From positions 6,817,501 to 6,881,500 of the forward strand of contig NZ_CP107985.1 in assembly GCF_036108815.1 (NCBI RefSeq): 64,000 bases of DNA, read 5' to 3'. Within the stretch, counting starts at the first letter, position 1, and every line of letters starts with the position of its first letter. The notes under the pieces were generated by a model. The model saw only the letters and a list, made by a program, of their open reading frames with translations, did not search any database and had not been told where the DNA came from. Shown piece after piece: positions 24,967-33,481 of this stretch. The position numbers and the translations under genes were made by a program. The DNA is from Streptomyces sp. NBC_00353 (lineage in GTDB: Bacteria > Actinomycetota > Actinomycetes > Streptomycetales > Streptomycetaceae).

Positions 24967-25395
24967 ATGGCCATTCAGGACATAACCGTCGCGTACACCG
25001 CTGTCGCCACTGCGGAGAACGGCCGTGACGGCCGCGTCTCCTCCGACGACGGCCGGCTCGACGTCGTCGTCAACCCGCCGAAGGCGCTGGGCGGCAACGG
25101 TGCGGGCACCAACCCGGAGCAGCTCTTCGCAGCCGGCTACAGCGCCTGCTTCCAGGGCGCCCTCGGTGTGGTGGCCCGTCAGGAGAAGGCCGACATCTCC
25201 GGCTCCACCGTGACCGCCGCGGTCTCCATCGGCAAGACCGCCGAGGGTGGCTTCGGCCTGGAGGTCGCGATCTCCGCGACCATCCCGAACGTCGACACCA
25301 CCACCGCGCAGTCGCTCATCGAGAAGGCCCACCAGGTGTGCCCGTACTCGAACGCCACGCGCGGCAACATCAAGGTCGAGCTGTCGGTCGTCTGA
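24967..25395 (+). CDS. ohr: organic hydroperoxide resistance protein Ohr (OsmC family)
   Basis: A 142-residue thiol peroxidase that reduces organic hydroperoxides in the cytoplasm. Both catalytic Cys are present, in GYSACFQGAL and HQVCPYSNATRGN. The ATG at 24967 is preceded by GAGGAAA. The gap of about 90 bp to the upstream oxidoreductase leaves cotranscription possible. An unusually long perfect inverted repeat follows the stop. Confidence 0.93.
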   Translation: MAIQDITVAYTAVATAENGRDGRVSSDDGRLDVVVNPPKALGGNGAGTNPEQLFAAGYSACFQGALGVVARQEKADISGSTVTAAVSIGKTAEGGFGLEVAISATIPNVDTTTAQSLIEKAHQVCPYSNATRGNIKVELSVV

Positions 25396-25410
25396 TCGTC
25401 CGCACTGCCT

Positions 25411-25461
25411 GTACGCAGTTGAGGGCCGCACCCCGCCGGGGTGCGGCCCTCAACTGCGTAC
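25411..25461. terminator. 24-bp perfect inverted repeat after ohr
   Basis: Arms at 25411-25434 and 25438-25461 are exact reverse complements with a three-base GCC loop. There is no T-run. It is probably a strong terminator for ohr, and it abuts the pseudogene remnant. Confidence 0.85.
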
Positions 25462-25465
25462 CCCC

Positions 25466-25641
25466 CTGATCATCGCGCTGCTCCGCCACGCGGACCGGGT
25501 GACCGTCGCCCGCCTCGCCCAACTGGTCGATGTGATCGCCCCGATCATGACGGGCGTCCGCCGCAGGGCACGACGCTCGACGGTGCAGTGCTGAGGGTGG
25601 CACTGGAACCCATGTCCTGGAACATGATCCGCCTGGCCTGA
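25466..25641 (+). pseudogene. C-terminal remnant of a GH51 alpha-L-arabinofuranosidase
   Basis: Translated in two successive frames, this short stretch reads LIIALLRHADRVTVARLAQL followed by VDVIAPIMT, and then, in another frame, GTTLDGAVLRVALEPMSWN with MIRLA and a stop. These two blocks match what I remember as the family-conserved ADRVTVAxLAQLVNVIAPIMT region and the extreme C-terminus (LEPxSWNVIRL) of GH51 arabinofuranosidases. In an intact gene they are about 100 residues apart and in one frame. The rest of the gene is gone. This is therefore a deletion-and-frameshift relic, not a functional gene. Confidence 0.72.
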
Positions 25642-25694
25642 CCGCGGACGGATCCGACCGCGGACGGATCCGACCGCGGACGGATTCGACCGCG
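25641..25694 (+). repeat. three 16-bp tandem repeats
   Basis: ACCGCGGACGGATCCG is repeated at 25641, 25657 and 25673 (the third with one substitution), followed by a partial copy. It starts within the stop codon of the arabinofuranosidase relic. Confidence 0.85.
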
Positions 25695-25786
25695 CGGAGA
25701 GCGAGGGCGGAACGTCCGGGGAAGTCCGGTCCGGCCCCCAACTCCCCGGTCAACACGACCCCTACCACCCCCGTTACGCTGACGCC

Positions 25787-26575
25787 ATGCGCGATCTAGG
25801 GGTGGGTTTCAGCTATTTGATCAAGGGGCAACGCTGGGTCGGCCGGCACGGACGCTGGTTCGGCTTCGGCCTGATCCCCGGCCTCGTCACGCTCGTCGTG
25901 TACGCGGCAGCGCTCGTCGGACTCGGCTACGGCGCCGACGACTTCGTGGCCTGGGCGACCCCGTTCGCCGACGACTGGTCCTCGCCCTGGCTCGGCCTGC
26001 TCCGGGTCACGCTCACCGTGCTGGTCTTCGCCCTCGGGCTGTTCCTCGCCGTGATCACGTTCACCGCCGTGACGCTGCTGGTCGGCCAGCCGTTCTACGA
26101 GTCGCTCTCCGAGCAGGTGGACCGGTCGGAGGGCGGCGACGTCCCCGAGTCCGGGCTGCCGCTCTGGCGCGAACTGTGGATCTCCGCCCGTGACAGCCTC
26201 CGCATCCTCGTGCGCGTCTCGCTGTACGCCGTACTGCTCTTCGCCCTCGGGTTCGTCCCGGTCGTCGGCCAGACCGTGGTCCCCGCGATCGGTTTCTGTG
26301 TCACCGGCTACTTCCTCGCCGAGGAGCTCACCGCGGTCGCGCTCCAGCGCCGCGGCCTGGTCCTGGCGGACCGGCTCGTCCTGCTGCGCGGCCGCCGCAT
26401 GCTGACCCTCGGCTTCGGGGTACCGCTGGGACTCGCCTTCCTGGTCCCGTTCGTCGCGGTGTTCCTGATGCCGGGCGCCGTCGCCGGAGCCACCCTGCTC
26501 GCGCGGGACCTGACGGCGCCGCCCTCCGACGACGAGGACGCGGCCCCTTCCCCGTACACCCTCAACAAGGACTGA
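25787..26575 (+). CDS. EI24-domain (CysZ-like) integral membrane protein
   Basis: A 262-residue membrane protein. It begins MRDLGVGFSYLIKGQRWV, has about five to six hydrophobic segments, and contains GQPFYESLSEQVDR and FVPVVGQTVVPAIGF, which match the EI24/CysZ family. CysZ is a sulfate transporter in enterobacteria, but most actinobacterial members are uncharacterised. A -10-like TACGCT lies six bases before the ATG, implying a leaderless mRNA. The C-terminal tail is acidic and cytoplasmic. Confidence 0.85.
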   Translation: MRDLGVGFSYLIKGQRWVGRHGRWFGFGLIPGLVTLVVYAAALVGLGYGADDFVAWATPFADDWSSPWLGLLRVTLTVLVFALGLFLAVITFTAVTLLVGQPFYESLSEQVDRSEGGDVPESGLPLWRELWISARDSLRILVRVSLYAVLLFALGFVPVVGQTVVPAIGFCVTGYFLAEELTAVALQRRGLVLADRLVLLRGRRMLTLGFGVPLGLAFLVPFVAVFLMPGAVAGATLLARDLTAPPSDDEDAAPSPYTLNKD

Positions 26576-26596
26576 GGACCGAGGAGACCCCGAGCC

Positions 26597-27205
26597 ATGA
26601 CCGAGATCATCGCCGTCGCCGTCATCACCGTCCTCGCCGTCATCAGCCCGGGCGCCGACTTCGCGATGGTCGTGCGCAACAGCTACCTCTACGGCCGGAC
26701 GACCGGTCTCCTCGCGGCCACCGGAGTCGCCGCGGGCGTCCTCGTCCATGTCACGTACACGATGCTCGGCGTCGGGCTGCTGATCGCGTCCTCGACCGCC
26801 CTGTTCACCGCGATCAAGCTGGCCGGCGCGGCGTATCTCGTCTACATCGGGGTACGGACGTTCTTCGCCCGCAACGATCTCGTCGTCGATCTGGAGTCGA
26901 AGCCGGCCCTGACCCGGCTCGGGGCTCTGCGCACCGGCTTCCTGACCAACGCGCTGAACCCCAAGACCACGCTCTTCGTCGTGTCGACCTTCACCCAGGT
27001 CGTCGGGGAAGACACCGGTCTGTGGCAGCAGGCGGGTTACGGGCTCTTCATGTCCGCCGCCCACCTCGGCTGGTTCGCGCTGGTCGCGCTGTTCTTCTCG
27101 CACGAGCAGCTGCGCACCGCGATGCTGCGGTGGCAGAAGGTCCTCAACCGCGGCATCGGTTCGGTGCTCATCGGGCTGGGTGTCACGCTCGGCCTCGCCC
27201 GCTGA
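26597..27205 (+). CDS. LysE/RhtB-family amino-acid exporter
   Basis: A 202-residue protein with about six hydrophobic segments. The N-terminal signature SPGADFAMVVRNSYLYGRTTGLLAATG and the later FLTNALNPKTTLFV are typical of LysE translocators, which export amino acids or homoserine lactones. GAGGAG lies about 10 bases ahead of the ATG. The gene is 21 bp after the EI24 gene, so the two form an operon. It converges on the TetR gene seven bases away. Confidence 0.9.
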   Translation: MTEIIAVAVITVLAVISPGADFAMVVRNSYLYGRTTGLLAATGVAAGVLVHVTYTMLGVGLLIASSTALFTAIKLAGAAYLVYIGVRTFFARNDLVVDLESKPALTRLGALRTGFLTNALNPKTTLFVVSTFTQVVGEDTGLWQQAGYGLFMSAAHLGWFALVALFFSHEQLRTAMLRWQKVLNRGIGSVLIGLGVTLGLAR

Positions 27206-27212
27206 GCGACGC

Positions 27213-27818
27213 TCAGCCGCTGTGCACGTCGGGCTCGTCCGGGGCGTCCGCGGGCTCCGGCCGCAACAGTCGCAGAAAGTCCTGGAACGCGGCCGGCATG
27301 TCCACCGCTCCGGGGTCGAGCAGCCACTGGTACTGGAGTCCGTCCAGCACCGCGACCAGCAGCGGTGCCGCCCGCTCCGGGGTGAGACCGCCGGGCAGCG
27401 TCTCGCCGTACTCCCCGCGGAGCATGGCCGCCATGCTCGCGCGGACCTGCGTGTAGCGCCGGGTGAAGAACTCCCCGGCCGGATGCCCTTCCGTCACACT
27501 CTCGCCGAGCAGCGCGGAGAACGTCTGGACGACACCGGGCCGCATCGCGTTGTACTCGACGAGCGAGCCCAGCAGATCGGCCCGCCAGGTGCCGTCGCTG
27601 CGGGCCCCGCCGCCCGTGTCCCACTGGTCGCGTTCCTCCAGCACTGCTACGAGCAGCGCTTCCTTGGTCGGGAAGTAGTGCAGCAGCCCCTGCTGGCTGA
27701 GGCCCACCCGCTCGGCGACCGCGCCCAGCGTGGCGCCGCGATAGCCGCGCTCGGCGATCACTTCGAGGGTGGCCCGGAGGATCTCCGCCCGCCGCTCCTC
27801 GGTTCTGGCCCGCGCCAT
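27213..27818 (-). CDS. TetR-family regulator, divergent from GH3 gene
   Basis: A 201-residue repressor. The N-terminal helix-turn-helix is GATLGAVAERVGLSQQGLLHYF, followed by a helical ligand-binding domain. The ATG at 27818 (MARARTEERRAEIL) is preferred; the frame stays open upstream without family similarity. It is divergent from the GH3 glycosidase gene, and an inverted repeat in the intergenic region is a likely operator, so it probably senses a sugar or glycoside. Confidence 0.9.
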   Translation of the reverse strand: MARARTEERRAEILRATLEVIAERGYRGATLGAVAERVGLSQQGLLHYFPTKEALLVAVLEERDQWDTGGGARSDGTWRADLLGSLVEYNAMRPGVVQTFSALLGESVTEGHPAGEFFTRRYTQVRASMAAMLRGEYGETLPGGLTPERAAPLLVAVLDGLQYQWLLDPGAVDMPAAFQDFLRLLRPEPADAPDEPDVHSG

Positions 27819-27898
27819 CGCCCGGCCCCTTTCGGCCTTTCGGTGCTGTCCGTCCCTGCCAGCAGGACCGTACGCCATCCCCGTGGATAACAGGAAGG

Positions 27899-27936
27899 TA
27901 ACGAATCCTACTGTTCTACTGGCAAGGGGTTCGTTA
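27899..27936. promoter_or_regulatory. candidate TetR operator between tetR and GH3 genes
   Basis: TAACGAATCC and GGGGTTCGTTA are nearly perfect inverted repeats with a 17-base spacer, in the 160-bp divergent intergenic region. Confidence 0.55.
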
Positions 27937-27978
27937 TGGAGACATTCTCCGGAGGACCTACGACGAGGAGGTACGGCC

Positions 27979-30447
27979 GTGGCAGAAGCGTCCATCACTC
28001 ACTCCGATGCGGCCCGTGAGGCCGTGGTCGACGCGGCACTGGCCGCGCTGGGACTCGACGACAAGGCCCGGCTGCTGGCCGGCCAGGACATGTGGTCGCT
28101 GCCCGCGCTCCCCGCCGTCGGCCTGCGGTCGCTGGTCATGTCCGACGGTCCGATCGGCGTCCGCGGCGTCCGCTGGACCGCCGAGGACCCGTCCGTCGCC
28201 CTCCCTTCGCCCACCGCGCTCGCCGCGACCTGGGACCCGGCCCTCGCCCGGCGGGCGGGCCGGCTGCTGGCCCAGGAGGCCCGCCGCAAGGGGGTGCACG
28301 TCCTCCTGGCCCCGACCGTGAACCTCCACCGCTCCCCGCTCGGCGGCCGCCACTTCGAGGCGTACAGCGAGGACCCGTACCTCACCGGCGAGATCGGCAC
28401 CGGCTATGTGCGCGGCGTGCAGGACGGCGGCGTCGGCACGACCGTCAAGCACTTCGTCGCCAACGACGCGGAGACCGACCGCTTCACCGTCGACAACGTC
28501 GTCGCCCCGCGCACGCTGCGCGAGATCTATCTCGCCCCGTTCGAACGGATCGTCAGGAACGCCCGTCCGTGGGGCATCATGGCCGCCTACAACCAGGTCA
28601 ACGGCTCCACGATGACCGAGCACCGCTATCTGCAGAACGCGGTGCTGCGCGGCGAATGGGGCTTCGACGGCTCCATCGTCTCCGACTGGCTGGCCGCCCG
28701 ATCCACCACCGCCGCGATCACCGGCGGCCTCGACGTCGCCATGCCGGGACCGAGGACCGTGTACGGGAAGGCGCTCGCCGACGCAGTCCGCGCCGGTCGG
28801 ATCGAGGAGTCCGTCGTCGACGGGGCCGTACGCAACGTCCTGCGGCTCGCCGCCCGCGTCGGCATCCTGGACGGCGCCCCGCCCGTCGTCGGCCCGGCGG
28901 ACCATCCAACCGGCATCGACGGCGACGCGCTCGCCCGCGAGATCGCCCGCCGCTCCTTCGTCCTCGTACGCAACGAACGCGCCACACTCCCCATCGCCCC
29001 GGCCGCCGTCCGCAAGATCGCCCTCAGCGGCGCCCTCGCCCGCGACGCCCGCGTCCTCGGCGGCGGCTCCGCACAGGTCTTCCCGCACCACATCGTCTCG
29101 CCGCTCGACGGCCTCACCGCGGCCCTGCCCGAGGACGCGCTCGACTACCGCATCGGCGCCGACCCGAACAGTGACCTCGCCCCCGCCGAGCAGGGCTTCG
29201 AGCTCCGGGCCGTCTGCTACGACACGGCCGGCACGGTCCTCGGCTCGGCCCCGCTGCACAGCGGCACCGTCCAGTGGATCGGTGACGACCTCCCCGACGG
29301 TGTGACCCACGAGACGCTGCACAGCGTCGAGATCACCGGCACGTTCGTCCCACGCGACACCGGCGAGCACGCCTTCGGTACCCGCGGTACCGGCGCGCTC
29401 ACCCTCACCGTCGCGGGCGAGACCCTGTACGACGGAATCCACCGTGTCACCGGCTCCACCGACCCCGGCGAGGCGTTCTTCGGCAGCCCGCTGGAGCGCG
29501 GACGGACCACCCTCACCGCGGGCGTCCCCGTCGAGGTATCGCTGCGCCAGGTCCCCGAGACCCTCGCCGCCGACTCACCCATCCCCGGCGTCTCGTTCTC
29601 CTTCTGCCACCTCGGCCCGCGCCGTGACCCCGACGAGCTGATCGCCGAGGCCGTCGAAGCGGCCCGCGCCGCGGACACCGCGGTCGTCGTGGTCGGCACC
29701 ACCGAACGCGTCGAGTCCGAGGGCTTCGACCGCACCGACCTGAGGCTCCCCGGGCACCAGGACGACCTGGTCCGCGCCGTCGCCGCGGTCAACCCGAACA
29801 CCGTCGTGGTCGTCAACTCCGGCTCCCCGGTGGAGCTTCCCTGGCGCAACGAGGTCGCCGCGGTGCTGCTCAGCTGGTTCCCGGGCCAGGAGGGCGGAGC
29901 TGCCCTCGCCGACGTCCTGCTCGGTGCCGCCGAACCGGGCGGCCGCCTGCCCACCACCTGGCCGGTCGCGCTCGCCGACGTCCCGGTCTCCACCACCACC
30001 CCCACCGACGGAGAACTCCACTACGACGAGGGCGTCTTCGTCGGCTACCGGGCCTGGGAGAAGGCGGGCACCGCACCCGCGTACCCCTTCGGCCACGGAC
30101 TCGGCTACACCACCTGGGAGTACGAGTCCCTGGCGGCCACCCCCGACTCCGCCACCGTCCGCCTGCGCAACACGGGCAACCGCCACGGCGGCGAGACCGT
30201 CCAGATCTACCTGGCACCGCAGTCGGAGAGCGCCGAACGCCCGGCCCGGTGGCTGGCCGGCTTCGCCCGCGTCGAGGCGGCGCCGGGCGAGACCGCCGAG
30301 GCCGTGATCGAACTGGAGCGGCGTGCGTACGAACTCTGGGACGAGACGGCGTACGACTGGACCCTCGTGCCGGGCAGCTACGAGGTGCAGGCGGCACGCT
30401 CGCTCGGGGACGTACGCCTGACGGCGACCACGGAGATCAAGGAGTAA
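27979..30447 (+). CDS. glycoside hydrolase family 3 (beta-glucosidase/xylosidase type) with PA14-like insert
   Basis: An 822-residue GH3 enzyme that hydrolyses beta-linked glucosides or xylosides. The N-terminal TIM barrel has KHFVANDAETDR and the nucleophile motif VSDWLA near residue 236. The second domain (about 310 onwards) has FVLVRNERATLPI and RVLGGGSAQVFP, and is interrupted by a PA14-like insert around 400-540 (THETLHSVEITGTF, TRGTGALTLTVAGE). It continues with GTTERVESEGFDRTDLRLP and SWFPGQEGGAALADVL, and ends in a fibronectin-III-like domain. There is no signal peptide, so it acts on imported oligosaccharides. The GTG at 27979 has GAGGAGG seven bases ahead. The divergent TetR gene is its likely regulator. 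Confidence 0.92.
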   Translation: MAEASITHSDAAREAVVDAALAALGLDDKARLLAGQDMWSLPALPAVGLRSLVMSDGPIGVRGVRWTAEDPSVALPSPTALAATWDPALARRAGRLLAQEARRKGVHVLLAPTVNLHRSPLGGRHFEAYSEDPYLTGEIGTGYVRGVQDGGVGTTVKHFVANDAETDRFTVDNVVAPRTLREIYLAPFERIVRNARPWGIMAAYNQVNGSTMTEHRYLQNAVLRGEWGFDGSIVSDWLAARSTTAAITGGLDVAMPGPRTVYGKALADAVRAGRIEESVVDGAVRNVLRLAARVGILDGAPPVVGPADHPTGIDGDALAREIARRSFVLVRNERATLPIAPAAVRKIALSGALARDARVLGGGSAQVFPHHIVSPLDGLTAALPEDALDYRIGADPNSDLAPAEQGFELRAVCYDTAGTVLGSAPLHSGTVQWIGDDLPDGVTHETLHSVEITGTFVPRDTGEHAFGTRGTGALTLTVAGETLYDGIHRVTGSTDPGEAFFGSPLERGRTTLTAGVPVEVSLRQVPETLAADSPIPGVSFSFCHLGPRRDPDELIAEAVEAARAADTAVVVVGTTERVESEGFDRTDLRLPGHQDDLVRAVAAVNPNTVVVVNSGSPVELPWRNEVAAVLLSWFPGQEGGAALADVLLGAAEPGGRLPTTWPVALADVPVSTTTPTDGELHYDEGVFVGYRAWEKAGTAPAYPFGHGLGYTTWEYESLAATPDSATVRLRNTGNRHGGETVQIYLAPQSESAERPARWLAGFARVEAAPGETAEAVIELERRAYELWDETAYDWTLVPGSYEVQAARSLGDVRLTATTEIKE

Positions 30448-30461
30448 CACCCCCTCGGACC

Positions 30462-30504
30462 GAAGAGCCCCGGAGCGGCACCTGACCCCGCCCCGGGGCT
30501 CTTC
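30462..30504. terminator. bidirectional terminator between GH3 and galM genes
   Basis: GAAGAGCCCCGG and CCGGGGCTCTTC form a perfect 12-base stem between two convergent genes. Confidence 0.85.
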
Positions 30505-30533
30505 CCCTGCCCGTCGTCCGCCGCGTTCCCGCG

Positions 30534-31532
30534 TCAGCGCACCGAGAACCCGTACACCGTCGTCGACACGTACTCCTCGCCCGGCCGCAGCACCGTGCTC
30601 GGGAACTCCGGCCGGTTCGGCGAGTCCGGGAAGTGCTGCGTCTCCAGTGCGATCCCGTCGCAGGGCCCGTACGGCCGGCCGTCGAAGTGGTCGGCGGTGT
30701 ACAGCTGCAGACCCGGCTCGGTCGTCGTGACGGTCAGGACGCGCCCCGACGCGGGGTCGCACAGCTCGGCCACCGGACCGTCGGCGGCGGCGTCCAGAAC
30801 GAAGTTGTGGTCGTACCCCCCACCGACGGTCTTCGTCTCCCGGAAGTCGAACCGGGTCCCGTCCACCGGCAGGAACTCACCCGTCGGCAGCGACTCGGCG
30901 TCCGTCGGCGTGATCCGCCCTGCCGCGATCCGCAGCGTGTGCCCGACCGCGCTGCCGCTGTCGGCGCCGGCCAGGTTCCAGTACGTGTGATTGGTCAGGT
31001 TGAGCACGGTCGGCGCGTCCGTCGTCGCCCGGTACGCGATGCGCAGCGCCCCGTCCTCGTCCAGGGAGTACGCGGCCGAGACCGTCAGCCGCCCCGGGAA
31101 GCCCTCCTCGCCGTCCTCCGCGACCAGGGAGAGCTCCACACCGTCGGTGAGCTCCCGCGCCTCCCACACGCGTCTGTCGAAGCCACGGGCCCCGCCGTGC
31201 ACATGGTTGCGCCCCTCGTTCCGGGTCACCTGGTGGGTCTGCCCGTCGAGTACGAAGGAGCCGCGCGCGATCCGGTTCGCGTACCGCCCGACCAGCGCCC
31301 CGAAGTACGGGCCGGAGGACTTCTCGTACGCCGCGAGATCCGGCAGCCCGAGCGCCACCGGGGCCCGTACACCGTCCCGCCCGGGCACCTCGACCGATTG
31401 CACGACGCCGCCGTACGTCAGGACGCGTACGCGCGTACCGGCCCGTTCCAGCGTCCAGCGGTGGACGGCGGTGCCGTCCGCGAGGGTGCCGAAGACTTCC
31501 GCACGTATCGCCGTGCTCAAACCCGTGTTCAT
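30534..31532 (-). CDS. galM: aldose 1-epimerase (galactose mutarotase)
   Basis: A 332-residue mutarotase that interconverts alpha and beta anomers of aldoses. Sugar-binding motifs GRYANRIARGSFVLDG, NHVHGGARGFDRRVW, the catalytic-His region LTNHTYWNLAG and the catalytic-Glu region IALETQHFPDSPN are all present. The ATG at 31532 starts a protein of normal family length, and the longer open frame upstream lacks similarity. It lacks a signal peptide. It probably assists metabolism of sugars released by the neighbouring GH3 enzyme, although the two genes converge. Confidence 0.93.
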   Translation of the reverse strand: MNTGLSTAIRAEVFGTLADGTAVHRWTLERAGTRVRVLTYGGVVQSVEVPGRDGVRAPVALGLPDLAAYEKSSGPYFGALVGRYANRIARGSFVLDGQTHQVTRNEGRNHVHGGARGFDRRVWEARELTDGVELSLVAEDGEEGFPGRLTVSAAYSLDEDGALRIAYRATTDAPTVLNLTNHTYWNLAGADSGSAVGHTLRIAAGRITPTDAESLPTGEFLPVDGTRFDFRETKTVGGGYDHNFVLDAAADGPVAELCDPASGRVLTVTTTEPGLQLYTADHFDGRPYGPCDGIALETQHFPDSPNRPEFPSTVLRPGEEYVSTTVYGFSVR

Positions 31533-31561
31533 GATCACGGACCTTAGACCACGTGGCTGTG

Positions 31562-32479
31562 CTACGCCGGGGGCTTCCGCGCCGTGACATTGCGGTACGC
31601 GATCTCCGCGAGCCGAGCCTGTCCGTTGCGCCCCGGATGGAACCAGTCCCACTGGCTGAGCTGCCTGCCGGTGAACCGGTAGCCGAAGACCGCACCGCCG
31701 TCGTACCGGCAGCGCAGATCCTTCGCGCACACGTCCCGCAGCACCTTGTTGTACGCCACGACCCGCTTCTGCACCGAGGCGCGGCGTGCCACGGCCGCGG
31801 CACTCATGTCATCCGCCTCGCCCAGCATCGACCTGCAGATGCCCAGCTTCCAGATCTGCTTGCCCAGTGCGTTGCCACGCCCCGTCGACCAGAGGCGCTT
31901 GAGATCCGGCACGCTCGACACGTAGACCTGCGTCTTCGGCGCCGTGCTGCGCAGCTGACGCATCGACGCCTTGAACGACGCCCGGAAGTCCGCCACCGGT
32001 GTCATCACCTCCGCCGAGTCCCGGCAGGCGTCATTGGCGCCGATCATCACCGTCACCAGATCCGGCTTCTGCTGCGCGGCGAGGGCCATCTGCTCCGGCA
32101 GCTGGGCGATCCGGGCGCCCGTCTCGGCGTGGTTCCAGCTGTGCGCGGCCGCGCGCGAGGTGCCGAGCAGCCGCACCGCGAGGCTCCGGACCTCGCTGTC
32201 CGTGCCGGTCGCCCAGGATACCTCCGGGCAGTCCGTCAGCACCGAACAGGCATCGAACCCCCGTGTGATGGAGTCCCCGACGGCGGCGACCGACCCGGGG
32301 CTGCGGTCCCAGACGGGGGCATGCGCAGCGGAGGAGCGGTGCTTCGCGGCGGCCGTCCCCTTCGTCGTCCCGTCCTGCCCGATGTCACAGCCGGTCAGCG
32401 CGGCTGCGGCGATGACCGGAAGCACCGTCAGCACGGCGACAGCGGTGCGCGAGCGGTGGCTTGCGAAACGATTCTGCAT
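31562..32479 (-). CDS. secreted SGNH/GDSL-type esterase lipoprotein
   Basis: A 305-residue exported hydrolase. The N-terminus is a signal peptide with the lipobox LTGC (Cys near residue 31), so it is probably lipid-anchored. The SGNH motifs follow: GDSITRG with the nucleophile Ser, GANDACRD, and DWFHPGRNG with the catalytic His. Four to six Cys probably form disulfides. The substrate is unknown. Family members deacylate polysaccharides or lipids. GGGAGG lies ahead of the ATG. It is downstream of no obvious operon partner. Confidence 0.88.
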   Translation of the reverse strand: MQNRFASHRSRTAVAVLTVLPVIAAAALTGCDIGQDGTTKGTAAAKHRSSAAHAPVWDRSPGSVAAVGDSITRGFDACSVLTDCPEVSWATGTDSEVRSLAVRLLGTSRAAAHSWNHAETGARIAQLPEQMALAAQQKPDLVTVMIGANDACRDSAEVMTPVADFRASFKASMRQLRSTAPKTQVYVSSVPDLKRLWSTGRGNALGKQIWKLGICRSMLGEADDMSAAAVARRASVQKRVVAYNKVLRDVCAKDLRCRYDGGAVFGYRFTGRQLSQWDWFHPGRNGQARLAEIAYRNVTARKPPA

Positions 32480-32830
32480 CCCTCGTGCCCTCCCGTTTAT
32501 GCCCCCGGCAACTCCTTATAGCCCCAGGCAGCAGGCCCGGGCGCCCTGCCGGGTGAATGCTGAGCGAATCATGGGCCCAGGACCGACGGTACGTCACACC
32601 TGGGGCGCCGCCGCACGGTAGCTTTTCCCCGTCGAACCAGCGCCACGTTCCGCCACCCGGCTCCAATTGAGTGGTATCGGAAAATCACATCACGTCACGT
32701 ACTGTCCCTTTTCAGGAGATTCACTCCCGATGCTGTTTACTGATGACAACCTCGGGATCCGGCCAGGAAGAGGCGGTACGGGCGCGAGGCCGCTGGGGAA
32801 GGCGAACCTCGACCCACACTGGAGGTCTCG
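32480..32830. other. long leader region upstream of the DUF3145 gene
   Basis: About 350 bases without a credible gene. It holds the divergent promoters for the esterase lipoprotein and the DUF3145 gene; TAGCTT near 32620 is a possible -10 box. A CACGTCACGT motif lies near 32692-32701. I see no recognisable riboswitch fold, but the leader is long for this genome. Confidence 0.5.
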
Positions 32831-33325
32831 GTGACGACACGTGGAGTTCTGTACGTTCACTCCGCACCGCGCGCGCTCTGCCCACATGTCGAATGGGCGG
32901 TGGCGGGTGTCCTCGGTGCGCGGGTCCAGCTCGACTGGATCAGACAGCCGGCCGCGCCCGGCACCTGGCGGTCCGAGTTCTCCTGGAAGGGCGCCGCGGG
33001 CACCGCGTCGAAGCTCGCCTCCGCGCTGCGCGGCTGGGATCTGCTGCGCTTCGAAGTGACGGCGGAGCCGTGCGCCACGGCAGAGGGCGAACGCTACAGC
33101 TCCACGCCCGAGCTGGGCATCTTCCACGCGGTCACCGGCATGCACGGCGACATCCTGGTGCCGGAGGACCGGCTGCGGGCTGCGCTGGCGCGCTCGGTGC
33201 GCGGGGAGACGGACCTGGAGGCGGAGATCGCCAAACTCCTCGGCAAGCCGTGGGACGACGAGTTGGAGTCCTTCCGGCACGCAGGCGAGGGCGCCCCGGT
33301 CCGCTGGCTCCACCAGGTGGTGTGA
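32831..33325 (+). CDS. DUF3145 family protein
   Basis: A 164-residue cytoplasmic protein of the actinobacterial DUF3145 family: it begins MTTRGVLYVHSAPRALCPHVEW and includes WSEFSWKG-like Trp-rich turns, FHAVTGMHGDI and LGKPWDDELE. The function is not known. Family members are conserved beside the fab genes, as here, where it converges on fabF across a strong terminator. GGAGG lies six bases ahead of the GTG start. Confidence 0.88.
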   Translation: MTTRGVLYVHSAPRALCPHVEWAVAGVLGARVQLDWIRQPAAPGTWRSEFSWKGAAGTASKLASALRGWDLLRFEVTAEPCATAEGERYSSTPELGIFHAVTGMHGDILVPEDRLRAALARSVRGETDLEAEIAKLLGKPWDDELESFRHAGEGAPVRWLHQVV

Positions 33326-33416
33326 GGGGCGTCTGCGGGCGGGCCTGTTCCCCCTGCCGCCCCTTCCCGAACCGGGATCACGCGCCTCGAACGCCGGCGA
33401 GGCCGAGAGCGAAGCG

Positions 33417-33460
33417 GACGAAGCCCGCCTCCCCGGTCGAGCGGGGAGGCGGGCTTCGTC
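33417..33460. terminator. bidirectional terminator between DUF3145 gene and fabF
   Basis: An 18-base perfect stem (arms 33417-33434 and 33443-33460) with an eight-base loop, between convergent genes. Confidence 0.9.
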
Positions 33461-33481
33461 GTACAGCCTGGGCGGTGGGGA

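Noticed and set aside
25641..25694. Tandem 16-bp repeats as a CRISPR or origin
   Set aside because: The units are directly abutting without spacers, and no DnaA-box-like sequence is present.
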